Origin: Ceratorhiza oryzae-sativae
Lineage: Eukaryota; Basidiomycota; Agaricomycetes; Cantharellales; Ceratobasidiaceae
Assembly: GCA_030998015.1 (NCBI GenBank)
Contig: JARWMV010000115.1
Span: forward strand, 1 to 47,812
Direction: 5' to 3'
Length of the DNA: 47,812 nucleotides
Shown: positions 29,961 through 39,644 of the stretch, in pieces
How the letters are laid out: every line of letters begins with the position of its first letter
Position numbering within the stretch: the stretch's first letter is position 1
Translations under genes and position numbers: made by a program
Notes under the pieces: model-generated
The model's database searches: none
Seen by the model: the letters and a program-made list of their open reading frames with translations, nothing else
What the model was told of the DNA's origin: nothing

Positions 29961-30128
29961 ACCCGTGCACGCCTGCGAACGCCTTGGCTTGCCAAGGCGG
30001 CCCTGGCTGCGTGCGCGCGGCTCGCCGCGAACGCGGCCTCGTTAACAATGCCCACGGGTCGTTGACCCTCCGCTTTAGCGGCTGAAATCTTGGGTTACAC
30101 CTAAGATTTTAGCCGATAGAGCGGGGGC
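29961..30128 (+). repeat. P2, short form with TTGGGTTACACC tail, abutting P1
   Basis: Ends GCGGGGG. The P1 starts at the next base but one. The same composite occurs at 35121, 36326 and, inverted, at 41451-41833. Confidence 0.9.
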
Positions 30129-30300
30129 CCGCGCGCGTTAGTTGCTGGTGGGACTTGTCCCACCAACCAACGTGAGCAATCGCAACCGTTTGCGATTGCT
30201 AGTGCGCGGCATAATATCGATATTTAGCCGCCGGCTGAAAATGACGAACGGTCGTCATTTTCTACGAGGGAATCTTTAGGATTCCCTCTAACGCCGGCGG
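30129..30300 (-). repeat. P1, 172-nt form, inverted
   Basis: Second half of a P2-P1 composite. Confidence 0.95.
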
Positions 30301-30687
30301 ATATTCCGGAACTAATGAATCCATGTAATGTTGCTCTCTCATAAGGAGCAATTTACTATTATCTTTAATAGATAAAGAATCGTCAAAAATTATATACTCT
30401 AAAATTTCTAATGAAAAATTAGAGTGACCATATTTTAGAAGGGCTTTGGCGATAATCGTATTTGTTTTTTTTAAGTTAGATGGGTGATAATAGTTTAACA
30501 TTCTTCGATCCAATTTCATACTTGAACCAATATAAGAATTACCATTAATATTGTTAACCCATCGATAAATTCCCATTTTCCCTTTATTTTCGGCTAAAAT
30601 TTCTTTTCTCGATGACTGAGAATCAGAATAGATTCTTACTGGAATAATCGCAGCAATTAGAATCTCTTCTGGTATGACTAAATTGTT

Positions 30688-31274
30688 ACCAGCCATGGAA
30701 AACAAGCAGACGGCAAAACTTAAACTTAACACAGGTTGGTTGAAAAATTGTCCTTTAAGATCCGAAATTAGCTCAATGTCTGAGGTATTTTGTAAATTTA
30801 CAGTATTTGATTTATTTTTATCTTGAGCTTTAGCCCCAAATATAACATACCCAAAGGCTAATAAAATAAAGAATGTATTAACATTAGTTAATGAATATTG
30901 AACAAGATAGAATAAAAATGATTCTAATGATTGTTCTGTGTTTATAGCCAAAGATAGAAGTAAGAACCCTACGTGAGAGATAGTACTATAAGCTAACAAT
31001 CTTTTAATTTTATGTTGAGCTAGCCCAACAACTGTACCTATGATTAGTGAAAGAACTGAACATATTAATAGTAAATTTTTAAACACATAGAAATCTGCAC
31101 CATGTGTGGCGCCTAAATCTGTTATAAATGCAGGCACTGATGCCTCAATTATAGGTAAACTTGCGATTATGGATCCACTTTGTAAATCTAATAAGAAAAT
31201 TAAAATAGTAATTTTAGGCATAACTGTTAACCAAGTTGTAACTATTGTAGGTACATCATTATACACGTCAGGAG
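30688..31274 (-). CDS. nad2: nad2 exon 2
   Basis: [74 protein letters not shown]. This is the central ND2 part with the conserved [10 protein letters not shown] motif. It joins to exon 1 as HNW-S-PDVY (T as last exon base, G as last intron base). It ends in GGT and reads on into the GIY-YIG gene. Confidence 0.93.
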
Positions 31275-31399
31275 CATCCTAAGTTCGAATATTTAATGCA
31301 GTGAATAATAAAGAGGGGGTTAGTTGTTAAAGATAATGAATTTTAATCTACAAACCTATTTTATGTCGCATCATAGGTGGCATGTGCGGCGCTAATAAG

Positions 31400-31512
31400 T
31401 TTCCAAAAACACCCCCAAACATGTGCAGCTACGCTGCATTGTTTGGGGGTGGTTTTGGAAAAACTTGGTTTTGGAAAAACTTGGTTTTGGAAAAACTTGG
31501 TTTTGGAAAAAC
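31400..31512 (+). repeat. P4-type hairpin followed by a 16-nt tandem repeat
   Basis: CCAAAAACACCCCCAAAC/GTTTGGGGGTGGTTTTGG hairpin, then TTGGTTTTGGAAAAAC repeated about four times (31449-31512). The repeat unit is the 3' edge of the hairpin, suggesting slippage at its end. Confidence 0.88.
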
Positions 31513-31565
31513 TACCTTTACGGTGGTTTTGGGCCCTACGGGCTGTAAATCAGGTATTGAATAAG

Positions 31566-32886
31566 CGGGAATTATAATTCTGTAAACAGTTCCTCCTGTT
31601 TTTTGACTTGACTTGTAGCATTTTAAATTAAACTTATTATTTAAACCTTCAACTAAAAGTTCAATTTCTGCTAATGAGAAAGAATCCGTACATAATACGG
31701 TATATTTGCAAGATTTATTCCAGCTACCGTCATCAGCTATTCAGTAAGCTAAAGCCAAAGGCCTCCCAATGCGTTACCAAGCCTGTAAGGCACGCCCTAC
31801 GGGCCAACGTATTGGGAGAGCCTTTACCCCCCCCAAACAATGCAGCATAGCTGCATCAGTTTGGGGGGTCAAAGGTGTCAATAATTCCCCTATAGTGCTA
31901 GGAACTACCTTTTTGTTTGATATATAAAATAACCCATATAACTCGTTAAAGCAAGGCAACGTATATGTGCTAAAAAGGATAGAACTATATATTTTACCAG
32001 TTTTATAACCCTCGAGAATCGATGTAGATTTGCCTTCGCAAATCATCGATTCTCGGCGAGGTATTGCGAGGTACCCTGGAACTTTAAGTTCCAGGGTACC
32101 TCGGAATCAGACGCCGGCCGCGCTGGGACGCCCGAAAAGGTGACCCGTGCACGCCTGCGAACGCCTTGGCTTCCCCCCCCGTCACAGGTGGGAAGGGTGA
32201 ATACCCTCCCACCTGTGATGGGGGGGAAGCCAAGGCGGCCCTGGCGTGCGCGCGCTCGCCGCTTCGCGGCCTCGATAACCACACCCACGGGGCGCAGCCC
32301 TAGTGCCCCCCAAACATGTGCAGCTACGCTGCATTGTTTGGGGGGCATCCACCCCCCAAATGAAGCAATTACGGGGCCTCTAAAATAGCTTTGCTATTTT
32401 AAGTGGCCCCTAATTGCATCATTGGGGGTCTACGGGCATCCATTCGGGCGTCCCAGCGCGACGGTAAGGTAAGCTTTTAGCAATTTTAGGGGCGCTTGGG
32501 CAATAGCTTTCGAATAAATCGTACAAATGAAGAAGATAAGCTTCATGAACAAGACCTTGTTTAAAAACAAATCTGGCTTTCCCGTACCGGAATCGGCCAA
32601 GAAGATCTCCCAGAAGTAAACCAACAAGAATTTCTTTCATATCACTAGGAAGTGAAAAAGCTTCTTGTTCTTTCTTAGTCAATCTTCGTGGTTTGATTGG
32701 CAGCATAGAAGAAAGTAAAAGCTGATACATTGTAATTTCATTAAATAGCTCACTAAAGACACTAAAATTGAAATCAATTAACAGAATATAAATCACCACT
32801 AATCCAATAAAATGGAGTATTAATAAATAATTGTAACATAATTGGAAATTGTTTAAGTAATAATTCTTTGCCTTAAGACAAAACAA
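31566..32886 (-). pseudogene. LAGLIDADG_2-type endonuclease in nad2 intron 1, interrupted
   Basis: Starts MFCLKAKNYYLNNFQLCYNY with a hydrophobic helix (LILHFIGLVVIYILLI). Then LLLSSMLPIKPRRLTKKEQE, SLPSDMKEILVGLLLGDLLG and FVFKQGLVHEAYLLHLYDLF (to 32465); KTGKIYSSILFSTYTLPCFN and SNKKVVPSTIGELLTPLT (32010-31880); YWIADDGSWNKS, CTDSFSLAEIELLVEGLNNK and KTGGTVYRIIIP (31755-31566). The active-site region ILVGLLLGDL and the IADDGSW motif are intact. Interrupted by a large block (32005-32460) and by P4 (31759-31880). Confidence 0.82.
31759..32460. repeat. Palindrome block inside the nad2 intron 1 HEG
   Basis: P4 (31759-31880). A P8-like hairpin with the GGTACC stem (32010-32125). A P2 derivative (32141-32290) whose loop has been replaced by a new hairpin CACAGGTGGGAAGGG/CCCTCCCACCTGTG. 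P4 (32305-32432) with the stem AAAATAGC/GCTATTTT. Confidence 0.8.
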
Positions 32887-33099
32887 AATAAATTTTTATT
32901 TATATTTAAATTTGGCACTTTTCAAAGTACCAAGAGAGAAAAGAACAAGAAACAAATCTTGGAGGGATTCGATTAGCTACCTTGCAGACAAGGTTGACCG
33001 AATTAGACTACTAAAAATTGATGTTACCATCTCTTTTAGTCATTTTGGGCACCCTAAAATTTGTGGTTATTACTTAGACTAACAATTTTCTATTACATA

Positions 33100-33289
33100 C
33101 CGTCGCGTTGGGACCGCCCGAATGGTTTCCAAAAACACCTCCAAACATGTGCAGCTACGCTGCATTGTTTGGGGGTGGTTTTGGAGGTATAAAGCGCATT
33201 TCGGGCGTCCCCAGCGCGGCCGGCGCGGCCGAGAGTGCATGATTTGGTGTCCCATTGATGGGACGCCAAATCTACATGCATTCTCGAGT
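33100..33289 (-). repeat. P8 with nested P4, inverted
   Basis: Inverse copy of 14-203, in the middle of nad2 intron 1. Confidence 0.88.
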
Positions 33290-33329
33290 GAGAGTTAAAT
33301 ACTCCCCTTGATTATTTTTCGAACATAGG

Positions 33330-33488
33330 TGGACTTTATCTTAATTTATTTACATAAATTTTTTACGTGAAGTCTCTGAGGGACGCTAAATTATTGCAGC
33401 CCTGCTGATTAACTCCAAGTAAGTGGTAAACTGATTGGAGTACTTCCAGCATATAGTAAAATTTCTCTGTCGACCAGAGGGCCTTAAG
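33330..33488 (-). ncRNA. Group I intron core, nad2 intron 1
   Basis: On the minus strand: P TATGCTGGAAGTACTCC, Q TTAATCAGCAGGGC, R CCTCAGAGACTTCACG, S AAGATAAAGTCCACC. This is a textbook series, starting 30 nt after the exon. The HEG lies downstream of the core. Confidence 0.82.
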
Positions 33489-34143
33489 ACCAGTTATGGA
33501 ATGGTGCAGCAGCAACTTTAAATAAGAATCCAACACCTGTTAATACTAAACCTAATACAATACCTTGTACTAAGTTGTGTCCTTCAGATACAGAAATTAA
33601 AGTAAAAATATTTTCTAAGTTAGTTAAACCTGTGTAAGTATAAATTAGACCGCTCCCTAATAAAATTAAACATGATGATAAACCACCAAGTAAAAAATAT
33701 TTTAATCCGGCTGAAGTAGCTGATTCGGAGTCTCTATAGATACTTGCTAAAACATAAACAGCAAAAGATTGCAATTCAATACTTAAATACATTGAAATAA
33801 GATCACCACTGGAAATTAGTAAAGAACCCCCTAAAACAGTAAACAATATCACTAAAGAATACTCTTTAATTTGAGATGGTTCAGAAGGTGACCAGGGCAT
33901 AAGAATTATAGCACCGAGTATATAAAATAATATTTCGATGCTTTGACTTATTAAAGTCACATGGAATAGACCACTAAAGATACCTACACCAGATCCAATT
34001 GACTGAATATAAACGACATTAAATGACAATGCCGCGGCATAAAATAAAGCTATAGATGCTATTCGATTTAATAATAAAGGAGATATTCGAAGAGAAGGTA
34101 GCGCAATGGCTATTATATAAGTTAGAATACAAGCAAAAAGCAT
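33489..34143 (-). CDS. nad2: nad2 exon 1 (NADH dehydrogenase subunit 2)
   Basis: [89 protein letters not shown]. This is the ND2 N-terminal half with the EL-SF and FKVAAAPFH motifs of the complex I proton-pumping subunit. The ATG at 34143 is the only start in frame before the hydrophobic helix. No palindrome interrupts it. Confidence 0.94.
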
Positions 34144-34182
34144 TAACCGTCGAGATTACCAAGCCTAGAAATCATAACTAAT

Positions 34183-34281
34183 TCCAACTCTCTGATCGCG
34201 CCTTTAGGCGCGGCCTAAGCGCTGAGGACTCCTAAATTGGGGGTGATTTGCGCAGGCAAATCTACACCCCCAATTTGGGGT
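34183..34281 (+). repeat. P3
   Basis: 40 nt upstream of the nad2 ATG, so probably in its 5' leader (nad2 is on the other strand). Confidence 0.9.
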
Positions 34282-34299
34282 TATGATCGACTAAAATAA

Positions 34300-34460
34300 A
34301 AGGCTCGCACTGGCAGTCTCTCAGGAGACACCGACACAGGCTGCTATAGGGTTGCTACCTGTGGCGGGATAGCCTAGCCATCCATTCCGTAGAGGTAAAG
34401 AGATTGGTCAGGTAACAGCCACACTCAATCATTGTGGCTGGGTGGGGAGGGGTTGAAGGT
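34300..34460 (-). rRNA. rns: SSU rRNA segment (3' major domain, h34-h38)
   Basis: Minus strand: GTGTGGCTGTTACC, CTATCCCGCCACAGGTAGCA, ACCCTATAGC...TGTGTCGG, GAGAGACTGCCAGTGCGAG. In the same order, bacterial SSU has GGCTGTCGTCAGC, AAGTCCCGCAACGAGCGCAA, CCCTTATC...TTGCC, AGGAGACTGCCAGTG (about E. coli 1050-1160). The segment ends in unrelated sequence on both sides. No h44 or 3' end follows before nad2. Confidence 0.62.
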
Positions 34461-34535
34461 TTGATTGTTCTTATTTTAAATGGTTTTTAAAGACAGCTAA
34501 TATTACCGTCGACCCTTTCCCATAATGGATGGAAA

Positions 34536-34765
34536 TGGACCCCCAATGATTGCAATGCGCGCCACAAAACTTGTGGCGCCATTGACCCCCCACTTGGGGG
34601 GGCACTAGGGCCCAAAACCACCGTAAAGGTGCATTTCGGGCGTCCCCAGCGCGGCCGGCGTCTGATTCCGAGGTACCCTGGAACTTAAAGTTCCAGGGTA
34701 CCTCGCAATACCTCGCCGAGAATCGAATGATTTGCGAAGGCAAATCTACATCGATTCTCGAGGGT
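34536..34765. repeat. P4 plus P8-like compound
   Basis: P4 with GCGCGCCACAAAACTTGTGG (34536-34605). Then a block (34610-34765) nearly identical to 23625-23775. Confidence 0.82.
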
Positions 34766-34867
34766 GATTAAACTCTGTTCTAATCCTACGATTTATTCCA
34801 CCAGCTACTCAGGGGCTGCCCCTGTCGTGGCTTACATTAATACATGCTACGACAGTGAAAGCAAGAA

Positions 34868-34912
34868 AAAAACTTTTAGTAGAAGTTAGCCTCGTAACTA
34901 AGATTAAATCCA
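34868..34912 (-). repeat. Dispersed AT-rich 45-nt segment
   Basis: AATCTTAGTTACGAGGCTAA and CTAAAAGTTTTTTT. Also at 4978-5025 and 11322-11368 (plus) and their mirrors. It is not GC-rich, unlike P1-P11. A hairpin GTTA-CGAGGC-TAAC is possible. Function unknown; it may be an rRNA or intron remnant. Confidence 0.7.
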
Positions 34913-34939
34913 AGTACCTAATATGATCCCCTATTCAAC

Positions 34940-35457
34940 GGCCTCCCAATGCGTTACCAAGCCTGTAAGGCACGCCCTACGGGCCAGCGTATTGGGAGTG
35001 CCATTACCCCCCCAAACAATGCAGCATAGCTGCATCAGTTTGGGGGGTCAACGGTTGTTGTGTAGCACACGCCACCATCCGAAAGGGGAGAGGCTTGAAT
35101 TTTTATTTCTTATATTTATTACCCGTGCACGCCTGCGAACGCCTTGGCTTGCCAAGGCGGCCCTGGCGTGCGCGCGGCTCGCCGCGAACGCGGCCTCGTT
35201 AACAATGCCCACGGGTCGTTGACCCTCCGCTTTAGCGGCTGAAATCTTGGGTTACACCTAAGATTTTAGCCGATAGAGCGGGGGCCCGCGCGCGTTAGTT
35301 GCTGGTGGGACTTGTCCCACCAACCAACGTGAGCAATCGCAACCGTTTGCGATTGCTAGTGCGCGGCATAATATCGATATTTAGCCGCCGGCTGAAAATG
35401 ACGAACGGTCGTCATTTTCTACGAGGGAATCTTTAGGATTCCCTCTAACGCCGGCGG
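34940..35457. repeat. P4, then P2 (short)-P1 composite
   Basis: P4 (34940-35052), P2 short form (35121-35285) and P1 172-nt form, inverted (35286-35457). Confidence 0.92.
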
Positions 35458-35638
35458 ATATTTAAGGCTGTAATTTAAATTAGATCGAAATTTGGGCTGA
35501 CCGGGCCCTCTCCGGACTCCAATCCTCGCGTGCGTTCAGCGCTTAGGCCGCGCCTAAAGGCGCGATCAAAGAGCGCTGCCCAAGGGTCACGGTCGGGTTA
35601 GGAGCCCTTCAGGGCTGAAGCCAAAAACTTATTATGGG
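35458..35638. other. Spacer downstream of rps3
   Basis: Contains a half-P3 (CAGCGCTTAGGCCGCGCC...GAGCGCTG, about 35538-35580) and GAGCCCTTCAGGGCTG. No gene seen. Confidence 0.6.
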
Positions 35639-35790
35639 CTAGTTAGTTACTTTATGAGAAAGCCATACTTTAACTGAATAAGTACCTAATTTATTTTTAG
35701 CAGTAAATGTTGAGCAATCACTTAGGTTGTTATATCCTTTTGCGAATCCTCCTCTTTCAACAAAAGTCACCGTATTTTTCATGGCGTTCA
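35639..35790 (-). CDS. rps3: rps3 exon 2 (C-terminus of ribosomal protein S3)
   Basis: KNTVTFVERGGFAKGYNNLS, FTAKNKLGTYSVKVWLSHK and TAG. Fungal mitochondrial S3 proteins end with a similar x-NKNKxGAFSIxV block. The exact 5' border is uncertain; a P4-type hairpin (35833-35892) sits just upstream. Use of TAG as a stop argues against the chytrid TAG=Leu code. Confidence 0.7.
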
Positions 35791-35832
35791 AATTTATCAT
35801 ACAGTTGAACAAAGATATTAATCCAAAAATGT

Positions 35833-35892
35833 TTCCAAAAACACCCCCAAACATGTGCAGCTACGCTGCATTGTTTGGGGGTGGTTTTGGAT
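35833..35892 (+). repeat. P4-type hairpin at the intron-exon border of rps3
   Basis: CCAAAAACACCCCCAAAC/GTTTGGGGGTGGTTTTGG, the same form as at 31400 and 124. Confidence 0.85.
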
Positions 35893-36186
35893 CCTTCCAT
35901 TTCATCCTAAGATTGGCTGTGGGTTATTAGAACAAAATCAAAAAATTAGCAAGTTTAAAATTAATAATTACCATTCTCTGTTTCGATTCATACCTGATTT
36001 TAATTTTAAGATTTCATTGAAACCTTCAGGACTTCGATGCTTCTTACTTTTAATAATGTCAGCTGCTTTTTTAAAATCAATAAAGTCTAAGCTTTTAATT
36101 CCGACTATTCCATACTTTTCGAAAAATGGTATTATTAAATTAACAACATCTAAAAATTTAGTAATTTGTATACCGACGGGAGATTG

Positions 36187-36262
36187 ACGTCTGCCCCCCA
36201 AACATCAATCCTTGACATTTCCTAAGGAATTGTCAAGGAATAGCAGTTTGGGGGGTCGACGG
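36187..36262. repeat. P4 variant with AT-rich tip
   Basis: CCCCCCAAAC...CCTTGACATTTCCTAAGG...GTTTGGGGGG between ISGE and VGIQI of the HEG. Confidence 0.85.
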
Positions 36263-36325
36263 TTTCACCTGAAATGTAATAACTCTTAGAAATAGTTACT
36301 ACTGAAGGATCTACCAATTCAGTAT

Positions 36326-36708
36326 GACCCGTGCACGCCTGCGAACGCCTTGGCTTGCCAAGGCGGCCCTGGCGTGCGCGCGGCTCGCCGCGAACGCGGC
36401 CTCGTTAACAATGCCCACGGGTCGTTGACCCTCCGCTTTATTACCCCTGCCAAGACGTGCGCTAAAGCGCAGTTCTCTAGGCAGGGCGGCTGAAATCTTG
36501 GGTTACACCTAAGATTTTAGCCGATAGAGCGGGGGCCCGCGCGCGTTAGTTGCTGGTGGGACTTGTCCCACCAACCAACGTGAGCAATCGCAACCGTTTG
36601 CGATTGCTAGTGCGCGGCATAATATCGATATTTAGCCGCCGGCTGAAAATGACGAACGGTCGTCATTTTCTACGAGGGAATCTTTAGGATTCCCTCTAAC
36701 GCCGGCGG
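36326..36708. repeat. P2 (short, with P6)-P1 composite
   Basis: P2 short form carrying a P6 and the TTGGGTTACACC hairpin (36326-36536), then P1 172-nt inverted (36537-36708). The P2 part matches the right outer flank of the giant palindrome (21936-22136). Confidence 0.93.
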
Positions 36709-37019
36709 GACTTTAAGAAAAGAGCTATCCCTTCAATAAGGTCCTTCTCTCTAATATTTAAAATTATGCTAAATTTCAACCTTACGTTATCGACCGCATT
36801 AGCAACCGAATTAGATGGGCTAGTAATAATTTGGAAGGAGCTTTCACCACTGGCAAATCCAGCCAGCCAATTTGGGTCACTGATACCTTTAAAAACATAA
36901 TTAGGTCTATTAACAGGAACAATATTTGGGAAAGCTTTTTTCAAGCTATCGGAAAGACCCCAGTTTAGAGAACTTCTTAAAGCTACTAAACTTAACATAC
37001 CTTCCGATGTCAAATGTTT

Positions 37020-37445
37020 CCGCGCGCGTTAGTTGCTGGTGGGACTTGTCCCACCAACCAACGTGAGCAATCGCAACCGTTTGCGATTGCTAGTGCGCGG
37101 CATAATATCGATATTTAGCCGCCGGCTGAAAATGACGAACGGTCGTCATTTTCTACGAGGGAATCTTTAGGATTCCCTCTAACGCCGGCGGGACCCGTGC
37201 ACGCCTGCGAACGCCTTGGCTTAAGCCAAGCAAGCTTGGCTCATATTGACCTTAAGGTCAATAATCAAGCCAAGGCGGCCCTGGCGTGCGCGCGGCGTCT
37301 GATTCCGAGGTACCCTGGAACTGAAAGTTCCAGGGTACCTCGCAATACCTCGCCGCGAACGCGGCCTCGATAACCATACCCACGGGTCAACAGCATGTAT
37401 TTATATATAAATACAATGCTGGTTGACCCTAAGCGGGGGGTATGA
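37020..37445. repeat. P1-P2 composite
   Basis: P1 172-nt inverted (37020-37191) and P2 long form (37192-37445), abutting without a spacer. Confidence 0.94.
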
Positions 37446-37666
37446 TTTCAAAACATTGTTTAAATATTAAAAAGTCAATTGACTTGGCTGAAATAAGTGG
37501 ATATTTGTCAAAATGATCAACAATTACTTGCAATCCTTTAACAGACGTCACAGAAAACATCGCCAAGCCATTTTTAGATGTTCTGATTGTACCTACACCT
37601 AATGTGTATCTCAATTTTTCTAATAAAGCCATATCCTTAATATGTAAATTCATTGAAAAACTTATT

Positions 37667-37922
37667 GACCCGTGCACGCCTGCGAACGCCCTGGCTTAAG
37701 CCAAGCAAGCTTGGCTCATATTGACCTTAAGGTCAATAATCAAGCCAAGGCGGCCCTGGCGTGCGCGCGGCGTCTGATTCCGAGGTACCCTGGAACTGAA
37801 AGTTCCAGGGTACCTCGCAATACCTCGCCGCGAACGCGGCCTCGATAACCAAACCCCTCGGGTCTACGCGCATCGGCTGAAATCTTGGGTTACACCTAAG
37901 ATTTTAGCCGATAAGCGGGGTA
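37667..37922 (+). repeat. P2 with alternative tail
   Basis: The AT-rich hairpin tail is replaced by CTGAAATCTTGGGTTACACC and complement, ending AAGCGGGGTA. This is a module swap within P2. Confidence 0.9.
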
Positions 37923-38382
37923 TTGATACTTTCCATTTAGTTTTCATTTTAGAGCTTGGACTAATTGTAATAGTAAAGCAGCCCTCTGCGTCGGTAAGTC
38001 CTGACACCAACCACGGATTTAGAACAGGTTCTTGAATAGAAGTAGAAAATAGTGCTTTGTTTAACTGGTTAGAAGGGATTTTGAATTGATAGTTTCTTTC
38101 GAAACCCATTAGAGTACACCTTAATTGCATTGTATTTATAGTAGGTCTAATGCAATAACTACCGTCTACTCGTTGCTCTTTTACAGCCTCGATTGATTGC
38201 GAGACTGATTTAGATCCGCGATAACCCATTTCATTTTCATTCATCCTATGGCTTGTTACCGTACCTGGGTAATTACTCCAGCCACTTATAGTGTTTCCAC
38301 TATAGCTTGGTACCATAGGCTTTAGGGTGTCCCCGGAGTTTGATAGTTTCACCCACTCAAGTGTCTTCCCAAGACACTCTGC

Positions 38383-38760
38383 AGGTACAATGTTTTGAGT
38401 TATAAGTCTACCCGCTAATCTTATTTTAATTCCGTTAAGGATAGTAGCCATTTGAGTAAATTCGATTAGATTACTATTTCTATTTAAATTTTTATTTATG
38501 ACTGCTCGTGAAAATAGCATATCTTCTATTTTATAGAATTTATAATCTTTACCATTTAATCCAATAAGTTGAGCTAAGATTTTACTGTCTTTGAAAGGGT
38601 TGTATAATCTCACTAATTGCAATTTAACATTTTTACCGAATAATTTACTTAAAACAACTAATAATTTTTGAGTTCTAATAGAGTTAAAAAGAAATTTCTC
38701 AGTTCCTAAATTAAATAAGCTTGTAGTGTGGTGATTTTTAACCGTTGTCATCAAATTCAT
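38383..38760 (-). CDS. rps3: rps3 exon 1 (mitochondrial ribosomal protein S3, N-terminal part)
   Basis: Starts MNLMTTVKNHHTTSLFNLGT. A TTG seven codons upstream is in frame, but the ATG at 38760 is preferred. KLQLVRLYNPFKDSKILAQL and NGIKIRLAGRLITQNIVPAE are the hallmark blocks of fungal S3/Var1-type proteins. The frame runs on through LGKTLEWVKLSNSGDTLK, the conserved 5' part of group I introns. The intron therefore begins soon after NIVP, at a border I cannot fix exactly. Exon 2 is 2.6 kb downstream. Confidence 0.8.
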
Positions 38761-38785
38761 GGTTTCAAATTTATCTTGCAACTAA

Positions 38786-39355
38786 ATAGTTTTATTGTTT
38801 TCTACCTCTGTTCATTCCGGACTTAATTTTTCTAATTTCCTCTAACCCTTCAATAGCCCCCCAATGCGTTACCAAGCCTGTAAGGCCAGCGTATTGGGGG
38901 GGCTATCACCCCCCCAAACAATGCAGCGTAGCTGCATTAGTTTGGGGGGTCAAATGTTAGATGAGCTCCGGAACTTTTTAGGTCAGCTATTCTACACCAA
39001 TCTAAAAAATCCAAAATTTTAAGACCCAAAAGAGGGTATTTATTACCCTAACCCTGTCGTCAGCGTGTACAAGTACACGCTGCTAGGGAACCTCTTCCCC
39101 TCCGCGCTCTTTGATCGCCCGCAGGGCGGCCTAAGCGCGGAGTGCTTCGGAGCCGTCTGTGTACGGCTTAAGCCGCACACAGACGTCTCCTCTACAAGCG
39201 TGAAATTGTTGCACGTACGTGCAACAACTTCTAGGGGACGGGTCAAGAATGGTATAATTTTATCACTTAAGTCTGAGAATCTTTTTTATCTTTCTCAACT
39301 TTTCATGCAGCCCTCCATTGGCTCAAAAACAACCAAAAGAGGGGTTCGAGAATAA
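38786..39355 (-). pseudogene. C-terminal remnant of another LAGLIDADG endonuclease upstream of rps3
   Basis: SDLSDKIIPFF (about 39280-39250), NKYPLLGLKILDFLDWCRIA and GAHLT (about 39048-38955), EGLEEIRKIKSGMNRGRKQ and TAA (about 38850-38786). These are the usual last 80 residues of the family. Interrupted by a P11/P7/P5 block (39050-39247) and by P4 (38852-38950). The N-terminal part was not found adjacent. Confidence 0.75.
38852..39247. repeat. P4, then P11, P7 and P5 in series
   Basis: P4 (38852-38950); P11 (39049-39088, GCGTGTACAAGTACACGC); P7 (39097-39140); P5 (39145-39247) with GTTGCACGTACGTGCAAC. Confidence 0.85.
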
Positions 39356-39359
39356 ATAT

Positions 39360-39644
39360 CCAACTCTCTGATCGCGCCTTTAGGCGCGGCCTAAGCGCTG
39401 AGGACTCCTAAATTGGGGGTGATTTGCGCAGGCAAATCTACACCCCCAATTTGGGGAAATAAATTTAAAGGCCCGCCGGCGTTAGAGGGAATCCTAAAGA
39501 TTCCCTCGTAGAAAATGACGACCGTTCGTCATTTTCAGCCGGCGGCTAAATATCGATATTATGCCGCGCACTAGCAATCGCAAACGGTTGCGATTGCTCA
39601 CGTTGGTTGGTGGGACAAGTCCCACCAGCAACTAACGCGCGCGG
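39360..39644. repeat. P3 and P1
   Basis: P3 (39360-39456) and P1 172-nt form (39473-39644), 16 nt apart, between two HEGs. Confidence 0.93.

Larger units (their letters stand above)
29250..30687 (-). pseudogene. GIY-YIG endonuclease in nad2 intron 2 (unit a), interrupted three times
   Basis: In frame with exon 2: [20 protein letters not shown] (catalytic GIY/YIG), [31 protein letters not shown] (30600-30301); ILKTAGNLSGYKHSTEAIEK and HPNFGNPLEFKHSEEAKDKI (NUMOD3-like, 29955-29771); KTVFLYSIDFILIQTFISSR and AARHLNS (29672-29513); TILKYARSNAVFKNKYILSL to TAA (29340-29250). All expected parts of this HEG family are present. Interruptions: P2 plus P1 (29961-30300), P4 (29673-29770), P1 (29341-29512). 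Confidence 0.85.
35968..38375 (-). pseudogene. LAGLIDADG_1 endonuclease in the rps3 intron, split by four palindrome blocks
   Basis: Intron-derived KLSNSGDTLKPMVPSYSG and VKEQRVDGSY precede TLMGFERNYQFKIPSNQLNK, NPWLVSGLTDAEGCFTI (motif 1; to 37925); NLHIKDMALLEKLRYTLGVG and YPLISAKSIDFLIFKQ (37676-37446); SDPNWLAGFASGESSFQI (motif 2) and IREKDLIEGIALFLK (37019-36709); VDPSVVTISKSYYISGE (36324-36263); FLDVVNLIIPFFEKYGIVGI and SPEGFNEILKLKSGMNRNRE (36175-35968). This is a complete two-motif HEG in correct order. Interrupting blocks: P2 (37667-37922), P2 plus P1 (37020-37445), P1 plus P2 (36326-36708), P4 (36187-36262). Confidence 0.85.

Noticed and set aside
38100..38781. rps3 start at the upstream TTG (38781)
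   Set aside because: An in-frame ATG follows seven codons later, and the intervening codons overlap the tail of the upstream HEG region.
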